Of a stretch of DNA of 64,000 nt, positions 37,199 through 49,839 are shown piece by piece. The notes under the pieces are model-generated. The model ran no database searches. It saw only the letters and a list, made by a program, of their open reading frames with translations, and was not told where the DNA came from. The first letter of the stretch is position 1, and the number at the start of each line of letters is the position of its first letter. The stretch lies in contig NZ_CP062976.1 in assembly GCF_014898075.1 (NCBI RefSeq), forward strand, positions 2,170,001 through 2,234,000. The letters run 5' to 3'. The position numbers were made by a program, and so were the translations under genes. The stretch is from Neisseria yangbaofengii (lineage in GTDB: Bacteria > Pseudomonadota > Gammaproteobacteria > Burkholderiales > Neisseriaceae).

Positions 37199-37340
37199 GA
37201 GACCTTTGAAAAGCCCCCGGATTTGAGTACAGTTCAAAGTTAGGCGGCACAGAAAGGCAAACATATTACAAAGACAGGCACGCTTTTGAGCAGCGCATAA
37301 CGAAGAAATGTGCCAAAGATGGGGAGTTTGCAAAGGTCTC
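37199..37340. mobile_element. MITE-like element with IS5/IS1106-type ends (copy 2)
   Basis: A 142-bp element starts GAGACCTTTGAAAAG and ends with GCAAAGGTCTC. Inside, GCGCATAACGAAGAAATGTG and CCAAAGATGGGGA match copy 3 (57994) and the inverse of copy 1 (366). It has no gene. It touches the 3' end of the TPR glycosyltransferase-like gene. Confidence 0.7.
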
Positions 37341-37343
37341 GGC

Positions 37344-38627
37344 CTATGCTTTCGTATCCGCCGGCACAACTACCATGCGCGACAAGCCTTGCGCAAAACC
37401 TTTGCTGTATCGGCGCGGCACATAGCCGCTGATTTTACCGTTTTGTACGGTGGTTTCATAGGCGCAAACCAAACGTTCTTGCGGCAGGGTTTGTATGCTG
37501 CCATCGGCTTGCAGCTTGGGCGATACTTTGCTGTACAGTTTCCAAATTACGGCGCTGTCGTCAGGCAAAGGATACGGGGCTTCAAAATGCGAGCTGCCTT
37601 CGTCGCAGCCGATGTGGTTGTTTTTAAAATCCTGCATTTGCGTATCGCTGAATTTTTGTGCGCCGTAAAAACCGAAAATGCGGTCATGTCCATGCACACT
37701 TTGGCGCACATATGCCCAGATATGGTCACGCAGGAAGAATTGATCGGCAAAATGACGCGACTCCAACGGCTGCCGCAAATAGTTTTGGATTTTACCGTCC
37801 ATATCGGGCACGGCCTGACCTACTGCGCCCCACAATCCGGCTAAAATCAATTCAGTGTGCGTACCCGCATCGCGAATGGTGTGGAACAGTTTGCCGCTTT
37901 CCATCCATTCTGTAACGGCCTGCGCTTCGCGCTGAGAAATCACCGAATCGGCATCACGGAAAATCACGTAAGACACTTCCGGATCATCAATCGCAAGAAA
38001 GCGCCATAAAGTTCCCGGCCATTGCGTTTTCTCCCCGCTGACTTCAATAATCTCGGCACCATTTTGCGCCATGCGTTGGCATGCGGCTTCAGGTACACTG
38101 TGATCAACATAAAAGCGACACACCCAACCCGGATAGATTTCGGCAGCCAATTCGGTATTCAAAATCGCCGGTTCAATATAAGCCGAACTGTTACCGAATA
38201 ATGAAAACGAAATGATTTTTTTACCCTTTGCCTTCGGCGTTACCGAAGGCAGCTCAGGTACCGTTTGCACGGCAATTTTTTGATCGCGCAATTGCAATGC
38301 TTTTAAGCCATAAATAGCAGCATTATCCCAGTCTTCCAAACCACCGTAAGCATGAGACAAGGCATCGTAGGAATTGATGTGTTCGGCATTACGCTGAATG
38401 GCTTTTTTCGCATACGCAATCGCATCTTGAAACAAGCCTCCTTTAACGGCGGCTGTGGCAGCATCGCTTAAGGGAGTAACGGAAGCAGGAATCAGCTTAT
38501 GTGCGCGCATGGCCTCCGCTGCTGCTTGGGCATAATTTCCGGCAGCCATGTTTTTCTTAAATGCGGTAGAAATGATGTCGAGCTGCTTTTGGACTTTTTG
38601 TAATTGGGGCGTAAGTTTCTTTTTCAT
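37344..38627 (-). CDS. TPR-containing glycosyltransferase-like protein
   Basis: The 427-residue protein starts at MKKKLTPQLQ (38627). Residues 15-115 form TPR-like helix pairs (YAQAAAEAMRAHKLIP, AIAYAKKAIQRNAEHINSYD). Residues 137 to the end look like a nucleotide-sugar glycosyltransferase: KKIISFSLFGNSSAYIEPAI, YPGWVCRFYVD and a DxD motif at residues 225-227 (FRDADS) for a metal-bound sugar nucleotide. No signal peptide is present. The substrate is unknown; cell-surface sugars or proteins are possible. It stands alone behind aroG on the same strand. Confidence 0.7.
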   Translation of the reverse strand: MKKKLTPQLQKVQKQLDIISTAFKKNMAAGNYAQAAAEAMRAHKLIPASVTPLSDAATAAVKGGLFQDAIAYAKKAIQRNAEHINSYDALSHAYGGLEDWDNAAIYGLKALQLRDQKIAVQTVPELPSVTPKAKGKKIISFSLFGNSSAYIEPAILNTELAAEIYPGWVCRFYVDHSVPEAACQRMAQNGAEIIEVSGEKTQWPGTLWRFLAIDDPEVSYVIFRDADSVISQREAQAVTEWMESGKLFHTIRDAGTHTELILAGLWGAVGQAVPDMDGKIQNYLRQPLESRHFADQFFLRDHIWAYVRQSVHGHDRIFGFYGAQKFSDTQMQDFKNNHIGCDEGSSHFEAPYPLPDDSAVIWKLYSKVSPKLQADGSIQTLPQERLVCAYETTVQNGKISGYVPRRYSKGFAQGLSRMVVVPADTKA

Positions 38628-38638
38628 AATGTGCAAAT

Positions 38639-38678
38639 ATTTCAGACGGCCTTTGCGTGTTGCAAGGCCGTCTGAAAT
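38639..38678. terminator. DUS terminator of aroG
   Basis: A 15-bp inverted DUS lies between the aroG stop and the TPR glycosyltransferase-like start. Confidence 0.65.
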
Positions 38679-38703
38679 ATTCCGTATGGGTTCAGATAAT
38701 GAA

Positions 38704-39747
38704 TTATACCCGAGAGCGCTTGGCTTCTGCCAATAATGCCAATAATTCTTCGGTGCTGTCCCAACCGATGCAGGCATCAGTGATGCTTTGGCCGTAGTTT
38801 TCCGGCTTATCCTGGCGGCCTTCCACCAAATGGCTCTCTACCATCACGCCCATGATGTTGTTTTCACCATCACGCAATTGCCGGGCAACATCTTGCGCCA
38901 CTTCCATTTGACGTTTATAGTCTTTGCGGCTATTGGCATGACTGAAATCAATCATCATTTTCGGCGTTTGACCTGCTTGGGTTAACTGCTCAGCCGCCGC
39001 TTTGACGTGTTCGTTGCTGTAATTCGGTTCTTTACCGCCACGCAAAATCACATGGCAATCCGGATTGCCGGCAGTATGCACAATCGCAGAATGGCCGGTT
39101 TTGGTTACAGATAAGAAGTGGTGCGGATGACTCGCTGCGCCAATGGCGTCAATAGCGATTTTCAAGTTGCCATCCGTACCGTTTTTAAAACCAACCGGAC
39201 AAGACAAGCCGCTAGACAATTCGCGGTGAACCTGACTTTCGGTAGTGCGCGCACCAATTGCGCCCCATGAAATCAAATCAGCGTAGTATTGCGGCGTAAT
39301 CATGTCGAGAAATTCAGTCGACGCTGGCATGCCCATATTATTCAAGGTCAACAATAAGCTGCGCGCCTGACGCAAGCCATAGTTAATATCAAAAGTGCCA
39401 TCCAAATAAGGGTCGTTAATCAAGCCTTTCCAGCCGACTGTCGTACGTGGTTTTTCAAAATATACGCGCATCACAATTAATAATTCTTTCTCATATTTTT
39501 TGCGTAATGGCAATAAACGCTCGGCGTATTCCAAAGCTGCTTTAGTATCATGAATCGAACAAGGGCCGATAATGACCAATAAACGGTTGTCTTTACCATG
39601 TACTAAATCAGCAATTTCTTGACGGGTTTGATGAACCAATTCAGCAGCTTGCTCACTGATCGGCAATTCATATAGATGGGCAATCGGTGGTAATAATTCG
39701 GCTACGGCTTTAATTCTGACATCATCTGTTTGGCGTGGTTGATTCAT
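38704..39747 (-). CDS. aroG: DAHP synthase, Phe-sensitive type
   Basis: This enzyme joins PEP and erythrose-4-phosphate in the first step of aromatic synthesis. The 347-residue type I-alpha enzyme has VIIGPCSIHDTKAALEYA, VYFEKPRTTVGWKGLINDP, the LSSGLSCPVGFKNGTDG block and MIDFSHANSRKDYKRQ. It ends DACIGWDSTEELLALLAEA. The Neisseria enzyme is feedback-controlled mainly by phenylalanine. The 200 bp upstream are AT-rich and include a perfect AT palindrome at 39901. Confidence 0.95.
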   Translation of the reverse strand: MNQPRQTDDVRIKAVAELLPPIAHLYELPISEQAAELVHQTRQEIADLVHGKDNRLLVIIGPCSIHDTKAALEYAERLLPLRKKYEKELLIVMRVYFEKPRTTVGWKGLINDPYLDGTFDINYGLRQARSLLLTLNNMGMPASTEFLDMITPQYYADLISWGAIGARTTESQVHRELSSGLSCPVGFKNGTDGNLKIAIDAIGAASHPHHFLSVTKTGHSAIVHTAGNPDCHVILRGGKEPNYSNEHVKAAAEQLTQAGQTPKMMIDFSHANSRKDYKRQMEVAQDVARQLRDGENNIMGVMVESHLVEGRQDKPENYGQSITDACIGWDSTEELLALLAEAKRSRV

Positions 39748-39900
39748 TGGATTAAACTTTCTGTTCTATTATTCATTAAGTGTGTATAGATTACCTCCTT
39801 TACATGAATTAAACAAGCATTAAAATTAATATATTGCAATTTTATATCAAAATTCTAGTTTTAAAACCTATTTAGTTATATAATTTTCCAAATTTTATTA

Positions 39901-39925
39901 TTATTTAGAATTTTATTCTAAATAA
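39901..39925. repeat. AT-rich inverted repeat
   Basis: TTATTTAGAAT and its exact inverse are spaced by three T. It lies about 150 bp upstream of aroG and 58 bp before the dead insertion sequence. It may be an operator or a cruciform. Confidence 0.4.
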
Positions 39926-39982
39926 TTTCTTTAAATCTCTGTACCTACTTAGTCTATGTGTAGTTTTAAAAAGGGAAGTCAA

Positions 39983-41052
39983 TGGACATTTAGGTTGGTA
40001 AAAACTACTGAAAGCCTTACCATACCGGACATTTTAGTAGTTTTTTACCAATGTTCGTAAAAAATGCCCGTTTTACAATCAAAAGACTTTCATCAAATAT
40101 GGTCGCAGAAGCGGCAGACAGAGATACAGATGTTCTGTCTGCAACAAATTTTTACCTGTCCCAAAAAACCTGACAGCCACCGGCTCCTATACAAATCCAT
40201 ACATCTCAAACAAGCACCTATACGCAATTTGCCCATCATCATCAATGCAGCATCAAAACCATACAACGCCGTCTGAAACAAAGTATGCCGCCACCTCACC
40301 TGATATCGAGCTGCACATCCTGTTGCCAACATCATCATGGATACCATCTATTTCGACAGAGATTTCGGCATTATGGTATTGATTGACAGCCTCAATAATC
40401 AAATCATTCATAAAGCAATACGTCAGCCGGGAAAATACAGCACTTTATGAGTCGGGGTTAAAAGCCGTGATGAACAAAGGCATACATATTCAAAACATTA
40501 CCGCCGATGGTTTTAAAGGATTGGCAAAACGCTTTTCCTAAATTCTTTTTCACCTATGCCGATTCCATCAACAGCAAACTATCCTCCGTTACCTGCCCCT
40601 CCTCCCCAAATCTGCTGCGGCGAAAAAATTAAAAGCATTGGCAGAGGGTTTGTTTACAGCCTCCCGTACCGACTTTAAATAGGAACTGAAGCTGTGGCAT
40701 ATACGGCATAAAAGTTACTTGGACGAAGTCAGTTACAGTTCAGACGGACGGCAGAAATAGTATCCCCATAAGAGGTTGAGAAGTGCATACAACAGCCTGA
40801 AACACGATCCGGGCTACTATTCACATACAGCCAGAACCGAGAGTTGATGATACCGAACACTACAAATCGGCTTGAAGGAAAGTTTGGTGAGTTAAAAACC
40901 GAAAAACGCTGTCATGCCGATATGAGTATGGAAACTAAGAAACTGTTTGTTTATAGATAATTTTTTGGTATCTGAATCTGGAAAAATGGCTGGGAAACCA
41001 ACCATTTTGTCCATTAGGCGCTAAGTTCTCTAAAAATCAACCTAAACAGTCC
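39983..41052. mobile_element. Degenerate IS256-like insertion sequence (zinc-ribbon variant)
   Basis: The left end reads TGGACATTTAGGTTGGT. Two inverse matches exist on the right: one ending at 41013 (TGGACAAAATGGTTGGT, 13 of 17) and one ending at about 41052-41054 (TGGACTGTTTAGGTTGAT, 15 of 18 with one gap). So the right border is uncertain. Just inside the left end a hairpin (GGTAAAAACTACT with AGTAGTTTTTTACC) is seen. The transposase inside is broken. No clear target duplication is visible. Confidence 0.7.
40050..40960 (+). pseudogene. Transposase remnant, IS256-like with N-terminal zinc ribbon
   Basis: Fragments in different frames rebuild a transposase: a zinc-ribbon start (KKCPFYNQKTFIKYGRRSGR then QRYRCSVCNKF), a DDE-type core (MDTIYFDRDFGIMVLIDSLN then AIRQPGKYSTLYESGLKAVM and ITADGFKGLAKRF), and the end TTNRLEGKFGELKTEKRCHA then METKKLFVYR before TAA. 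At least three frameshifts or stops break it. It cannot work. The family is recognised by memory of zinc-binding-type IS256 transposases. Confidence 0.75.
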
Positions 41053-41142
41053 ATTAAGCCAAAAAAGATCATTAAGATAATTCATTGTGCACGACTTATC
41101 TTATTCTTTAACTAAAAATTAACTTGCCGAACCCCCAAACAG

Positions 41143-41176
41143 AAGGCCGCCCGAATCCCTAACAATCAGACGGCCT
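41143..41176. terminator. Degenerate inverted DUS after comE
   Basis: The left arm has two changes (AGGCCGCCCGAA), the right arm is normal. It lies beyond the comE stop on the leftward strand. Confidence 0.4.
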
Positions 41177-41214
41177 ACCTCTTACATGCTATGTTACCTG
41201 CTGCACTGCCCCTA

Positions 41215-41511
41215 CTACTTTTTAACCACAGGCTGGGCAGCCTTCTTGGCAGGGGCGGCAACCGACGCTTCATTCTTCAATTTCGCAAAAATCCCTTCCC
41301 CAATGCCTTTGACGTTTTTCAGTTCGTCCAAAGTCTTAAAGCTGCCATGCTGTTTGCGGTATTCCACAATGGCTTTGGCTTTGGCCGGGCCTACACCCGG
41401 CAGTGCCGTCAGTTCGCTTTCGGAAGCGGTGTTGATGTTGACTGCTGCTGCAGAGACGGAAGCGACCAAAGTGGTCAGTGCGCAGAAGATGATTTTTTTC
41501 ATCGGATTCAT
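41215..41511 (-). CDS. comE: ComE/ComEA-like periplasmic DNA-binding protein
   Basis: ComE binds incoming DNA in the periplasm during natural transformation. The 98-residue protein has a signal peptide (MKKIIFCALTTLVASVSAAA) and then a double helix-hairpin-helix: VNINTASESELTALPGVGPA and VEYRKQHGSFKTLDELKNVK followed by GIGEG. A basic Ala/Lys tail closes it. AGGAG precedes the ATG at 41511. In pathogenic Neisseria identical comE copies lie beside rRNA operons; this one is just behind the 5S gene on the same strand. Confidence 0.92.
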   Translation of the reverse strand: MNPMKKIIFCALTTLVASVSAAAVNINTASESELTALPGVGPAKAKAIVEYRKQHGSFKTLDELKNVKGIGEGIFAKLKNEASVAAPAKKAAQPVVKK

Positions 41512-41652
41512 ACGTTTTCTCCTGAACGTGTTGATAATACCGTAGATTATATTTACCCAATATTAATAATGCAAATTTTCTCTGCCGATTATTTCATGAC
41601 TGTTTCATCATGACCACGCTTTTATTCAATTACCGCTGCTTTTAACGTATGA

Positions 41653-41686
41653 CGTAAAGAAGCCTCCGACAGGAGTCGGAGGCTTC
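41653..41686 (-). terminator. Intrinsic terminator of the rRNA operon
   Basis: A perfect 12-bp stem (GAAGCCTCCGAC and its inverse) with a four-base loop and a short T-run lies 10 bases past the 5S gene. It contains no DUS. Confidence 0.85.
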
Positions 41687-41695
41687 GGAATGGGT

Positions 41696-41810
41696 GTTTG
41701 GCAGTGACCTACTTTCACATGGAAGAACCACACTATCATCGGCGCTGAGTCGTTTCACGGTCCTGTTCGGGATGGGAAGGCGTGGGACCAACTCGCTATG
41801 GCCGCCAAAC
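41696..41810 (-). rRNA. rrf: 5S ribosomal RNA
   Basis: About 115 nt matching bacterial 5S: the inner blocks TCCCACGCCTTCCCATCCC and GAACAGGACCGTGAAACGA are present on the minus strand, and the TTTGGCGGCC / GTCACTGCCAAA ends pair. Ends are approximate. Confidence 0.93.
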
Positions 41811-41936
41811 TTAAACTGTACAAATTGTTAAGCCGTTATGCAGTTTCCTGCAGTTATTTATTGTTTAACCAACTTTTGGTGATGACTGAATCATCAGTAA
41901 GCTTTTATCTTTGAAGTCCTTCAAATGATAGAGTCA

Positions 41937-44817
<2,881 letters not shown>

Positions 44818-45241
44818 CTATCATTTCAAGAACCTCTTTGACTTCGCTTTGTTCCCGTTGACTAGGTAACTTGGCTTAAGGTGTTTACTTTGATAAAGCT
44901 TACTGCTTTGTTGTGTGTCGCTCCTGCCTTTTGTGTTTCAGGAGCAACTCGATACAATCATCACCCAAATACTGCGGTTTACTTCTTGGTAACGATTAGC
45001 CGTTTGCAACTGGCCAATCGTTAAAGTAAACCGACATTGTCTTTGTTTGTTGATTTCGGCTTTCCAATTTGTTAAAGATCGATGCTTTTCAATATTGCTA
45101 TTGACTTCGCAAATCAAAATGAGCTGGCCATTATATCAGCCTTCTTCTTGCAGTCAAGCTTTTTCAGTCATTAAACAAAAAATCAGCGCTATGCGCTTTT
45201 TTATTTAAATTCTGCCAACTGACTTTGATTTGGAAAGTATT
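44818..45241 (-). other. 16S-23S spacer, 23S-proximal part
   Basis: This 424-bp spacer between tRNA-Ala and 23S holds no gene. It contains a boxA-like antitermination motif TCTTTAACAAA on the minus strand at 45068-45078 and the outer half of the 23S processing stem near its left end. Confidence 0.7.
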
Positions 45242-45317
45242 TGGTGGAGGCAAACGGGATCGAACCGATGACCCCCTGCTTGCAAAGCAGGTGCTCTACC
45301 AACTGAGCTATGCCCCC
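45242..45317 (-). tRNA. tRNA-Ala (anticodon TGC)
   Basis: A 76-nt cloverleaf starts GGGGGCATAGCTCAGTTGG, has the anticodon loop CTTTGCAAG and the T-arm GGTTCGATCC, and ends with encoded CCA. Confidence 0.96.
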
Positions 45318-45328
45318 AGTATGAGTTG

Positions 45329-45405
<77 letters not shown>

Positions 45406-45533
45406 AAGGTCGTTATTTTGAAACCGTTTCACCAAACCAGGCCTTATTGCCGATCCGTTACTTTGTTTTCTCAATATCTTCTGCATCTTCTACAGTTTAC
45501 CGATAAGTGTGAATGCGAGAAGCCTCTTCTTCT

Positions 45534-47078
<1,545 letters not shown>

Positions 47079-47205
47079 AATCTCTAACTTTTTAACTTCT
47101 GGTCTGCTTCAAAGAAACTGACAAGTCAATGTTTTAAACATTTGTCTTGTCTGTCTTTTTCAACAGTGTGAGGCTTGTCGCACTCACACTTATCGGTAAT
47201 CTGTT

Positions 47206-47217
47206 TGTTAAAGAGCA
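47206..47217 (-). promoter_or_regulatory. rRNA leader boxA
   Basis: TGCTCTTTAACA on the minus strand is the standard Nus-factor antitermination boxA, between the promoter and 16S. Confidence 0.8.
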
Positions 47218-47225
47218 AAAACCGA

Positions 47226-47253
47226 ATTATATAACACCTAAACTGCTTGTCAA
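47226..47253 (-). promoter_or_regulatory. Ribosomal RNA operon promoter
   Basis: On the minus strand TTGACA (47253-47248) and TATAAT (47231-47226) are spaced by 16 bases. An A-rich stretch just upstream could be an UP element. A strong sigma-70 promoter fits rRNA needs. Confidence 0.8.
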
Positions 47254-47306
47254 CTCTTTTTTTTCAAAATCTATCGAAAATCCAAATCAACCGTGCTATA
47301 ATTGTC

Positions 47307-47346
47307 AGTTCGGTTCTTCACCGCCGAAGCAGCGAAGAACCGAACT
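47307..47346. repeat. 13-bp inverted repeat upstream of the rRNA promoter
   Basis: AGTTCGGTTCTTC and its exact inverse enclose a 14-base loop, about 54-93 bp upstream of the -35 box. It contains no DUS. It may be a terminator for transcripts arriving from dksA or a protein site. Confidence 0.5.
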
Positions 47347-47498
47347 ATACTCCTCGCCCCGATACCCGTCAACCCATACCCTCAATAAATTTTAACCCAA
47401 ACCGCCAACCACCTGTTTTACAACCGGATTTAGTTCCAAACAAATGACATAAATCTTCAAAACCTTAAATCCCAATCCCCAACCTCATCCTTGCAATA
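47347..47498. other. Intergenic stretch between the rRNA upstream repeat and the dksA terminator
   Basis: C- and A-rich sequence with no long frame, no repeat and no RNA gene that I recognise. Confidence 0.5.
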
Positions 47499-47530
47499 AA
47501 GGCCGTCTGAAAGATTCAGACGGCCTTTTG
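47499..47530 (-). terminator. DUS terminator of dksA
   Basis: An inverted DUS with three-base loop and T-run 28 bases past the dksA stop, in front of the rRNA promoter region. Confidence 0.75.
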
Positions 47531-47558
47531 AATACATATATGCCTTAGTATAGATAAC

Positions 47559-47975
47559 TTAATCGGCAAATTGTTTCTTCATTCGCTCGCGACGCTCTTG
47601 AGCTTCAACAGACAATGTTGCGGTCGGACGCGCCAGCAATCGTTTCAAACCGATTGGTTCACCGGTATCGGCACAAAAGCCATAATCGCCTTCGTCAATA
47701 CTGCGGATAGTGGCTTGTACTTTTGCCAAGAGCTTGCGTTCACGGTCGCGTGTGCGCAATTCTAAAGCGTATTCTTCTTCTTGCGTTGCACGATCGGCAG
47801 GATCGGGAGCGGATTCGTGTTCTTGCAGATGGCTGGTGGTGACTGTTGCATTTTGAATCAACTCATCTTGCATTTTGACGAGTAATTCCCGGAAGAATGC
47901 CAATTGGTCGGCATTCATGTAATCATCTTCCGGGCCGTCCCAGTTTAAAATGTCTTGTTCTGTCAACTTTGCCAT
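47559..47975 (-). CDS. dksA: DksA-type RNA polymerase regulator lacking the zinc cysteines
   Basis: DksA enters the RNA polymerase secondary channel and, with ppGpp, controls rRNA and stress promoters. The 138-residue protein has the coiled coil with tip Asp residues (SAPDPADRATQEEEYALELR) and the globular end GDYGFCADTGEPIGLKRLLA. Of the four zinc-binding cysteines only Cys101 is left; the others are Thr104, Ser122 and Ala125. The length is slightly shorter than E. coli DksA (151). It lies upstream of, and in line with, the rRNA operon. Confidence 0.9.
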   Translation of the reverse strand: MAKLTEQDILNWDGPEDDYMNADQLAFFRELLVKMQDELIQNATVTTSHLQEHESAPDPADRATQEEEYALELRTRDRERKLLAKVQATIRSIDEGDYGFCADTGEPIGLKRLLARPTATLSVEAQERRERMKKQFAD

Positions 47976-48198
47976 AATGATTTCTTTCTCTAATAATCGG
48001 AAACTTCTGTTTCTGTCACAACCGCTTATTTTTTATTCATTTTTGAAAGGTTGTGCTTTCAAAAGTGCCGTATCATAACATGTTTTTTTCGGTGCGTTAC
48101 GCTCGACTGCCCGCTTTGCACTTTTTTGCATTTGAATAACATGTTTGTTGGTGTAGCTGCGACATCACTCAACTTTTATTTATTCCGAATCATACTGA

Positions 48199-48753
48199 CT
48201 AGCGCAACAGCCACAAATTCACACTGCTGACCAGTTTAGGCAAAAAATCTACCAACAAAAACCACAACACCAACGCCACCAAACTGCCAGAAAAGTCATA
48301 GCGGCCAATGCGCAAGAATGCAAACGGGCGCGACACCGGCTCAAAAATACGCTGCAACACCATAACCAGTGGCGAATACGGGTTCTGGAAGCTGAGCAGC
48401 ATACGGATAATCAGACCAAACAGCAAAGCATAAGTCACGGCTTTCAGCATACCAATCAGCGCAAAAATAAAATTCGCCGCCATGATTTTGCCGCCGATAC
48501 TGCCGGGCAGTTCCACCCACGCCACCACCATATAAGCAATGTAATACACCAACAATCCAGCCAACAGACAGGCTGTATCCCAACCGGCAGCGGGGGCGGC
48601 TTTGCGTAAGGGGTTGACCAACCAATCGGTGGTTTGGCGACAAAAGGCGGCCAGCGGATGGTTGTCCTCCAATTTCGCCCAATGCAACAGGCAGCGCGCC
48701 ACCATTACAATCACCAAACCATCGGCCAGTAATAACAATAAATCGGCTTTCAT
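48199..48753 (-). CDS. YggT-family membrane protein
   Basis: The 184-residue protein has two copies of the YggT fold, each with two helices (residues 1-95 and 100-184). The pattern NPYSPLVMVLQRIFEPVSRP is the family core. Related proteins affect osmotic shock resistance or cell division; the mechanism is unknown. It starts four bases past the proC stop, so it is translated from the same transcript. Confidence 0.85.
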   Translation of the reverse strand: MKADLLLLLADGLVIVMVARCLLHWAKLEDNHPLAAFCRQTTDWLVNPLRKAAPAAGWDTACLLAGLLVYYIAYMVVAWVELPGSIGGKIMAANFIFALIGMLKAVTYALLFGLIIRMLLSFQNPYSPLVMVLQRIFEPVSRPFAFLRIGRYDFSGSLVALVLWFLLVDFLPKLVSSVNLWLLR

Positions 48754-48757
48754 GTTT

Positions 48758-49555
48758 TCAGACGGCCTCGAATTGTTGTGAAATCTCTTGTGAACGGGCT
48801 ACGCAGGCCTCTACCCCTTCTACAATCGATTCGGTGATGCCGCGTTTATCGAACACATTATAGGCTTGCATGGTGGTGCCGCCTTTGGACATCACGCTTC
48901 GGCGCAAATCTTCAAATGATGTGCCGCTTTGCCCGGCCAACTCGACCGCACCTTTGAATGTCGCCAAGGTCAAACTACGTGCTTGCTCGGCATCGAAACC
49001 TTGTGCCAGTGCCGCTTGTTGCAAAGCATTCAGTAGATAAAACACATAGCCGCTGCCGCTGCCGCTGATGCCGGTGACGGCGTGTATTTGCGCTTCGTCA
49101 TTAAGCCACACGGTTTGGCCGACGGCACGCATGATAGCATCGGCGGTTTGCTTGTCCGCCCCACTCGCTTCTTCGGCGGCGTACATGCCGGTAATACCCA
49201 AACCGATTTGGCTCGGCAGATTGGGCATGGTGCGCACAATGCGGCGGTTGTCTTGCAGATAACGGCTTAAGGTTTTGATGCTCAAACCGGCAGCGACCGA
49301 CAGCACCAGTGCGCCGTTGGTTTGCACATGTTCACACGCCGCCTGCATGTCTTGCGGTTTAACCGCCAACACCAGCACATCGTTTTCAGACAACGGTGGC
49401 AGCTTCTCCGATACGCTGATGCCCAATTCCTTGGCCAAACGTTCGCGTTTTTCCACACCACGATTGGCGACATGCACCCGATAACCGCCCTGTTTCACTA
49501 AGCCGCCGGCAATTGCGGCCGCCATATTACCGCCGCCTAAGAAAAATACATTCAT
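48758..49555 (-). CDS. proC: Pyrroline-5-carboxylate reductase
   Basis: ProC makes proline from pyrroline-5-carboxylate with NAD(P)H. The 265-residue protein has the Rossmann start VFFLGGGNMAAAIAGGL and the catalytic C-terminal block ITGISGSGSGYVFYLLNALQ with KGGTTMQAYNVF. The last codons GAG GCC GTC TGA are themselves an AG-form DUS, so the uptake signal supplies the stop. yggT follows at once; yggS lies upstream across an inverted-repeat element. Confidence 0.95.
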   Translation of the reverse strand: MNVFFLGGGNMAAAIAGGLVKQGGYRVHVANRGVEKRERLAKELGISVSEKLPPLSENDVLVLAVKPQDMQAACEHVQTNGALVLSVAAGLSIKTLSRYLQDNRRIVRTMPNLPSQIGLGITGMYAAEEASGADKQTADAIMRAVGQTVWLNDEAQIHAVTGISGSGSGYVFYLLNALQQAALAQGFDAEQARSLTLATFKGAVELAGQSGTSFEDLRRSVMSKGGTTMQAYNVFDKRGITESIVEGVEACVARSQEISQQFEAV

Positions 49556-49593
49556 GTTGTTTGCCTTTCTTTATTCCCTCTATATATGTTGTA

Positions 49594-49834
49594 GGCCGTC
49601 TGAAAATAAATGATTTGTAGAAAATCGCCGGGTTGTTTACACTTTTTTATGCACAACAGCTTTTGTTTTTTGCCTGAACGATTGTTTTAGGATTTTCGGG
49701 CGTTATCAAGAACCGTGCGGCTTTGCCGTGCCTTTCGGTATGTTGGCAACGCTCGGAAATCCCCAAACGGGTCTTCCGGCGAAAAAGTGTAAACAACGCT
49801 GGGATTTTCTACAAAGATTGGTTTTCAGACGGCC
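49594..49834. repeat. Nested inverted-repeat element between yggS and proC
   Basis: Two 34-bp inverted arms (49614-49647 and 49782-49815, 31 of 34 matching) begin TTTGTAGAAAATC and end GTTGTTTACACTTTTT. They enclose 134 bp without a gene. Outside them, six bases away on each side, facing DUS copies form a second pair. The inner unit of 202 bp looks like a MITE or a structured RNA. I find no second copy in the window. Confidence 0.7.
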
Positions 49835-49839
49835 TTTCT

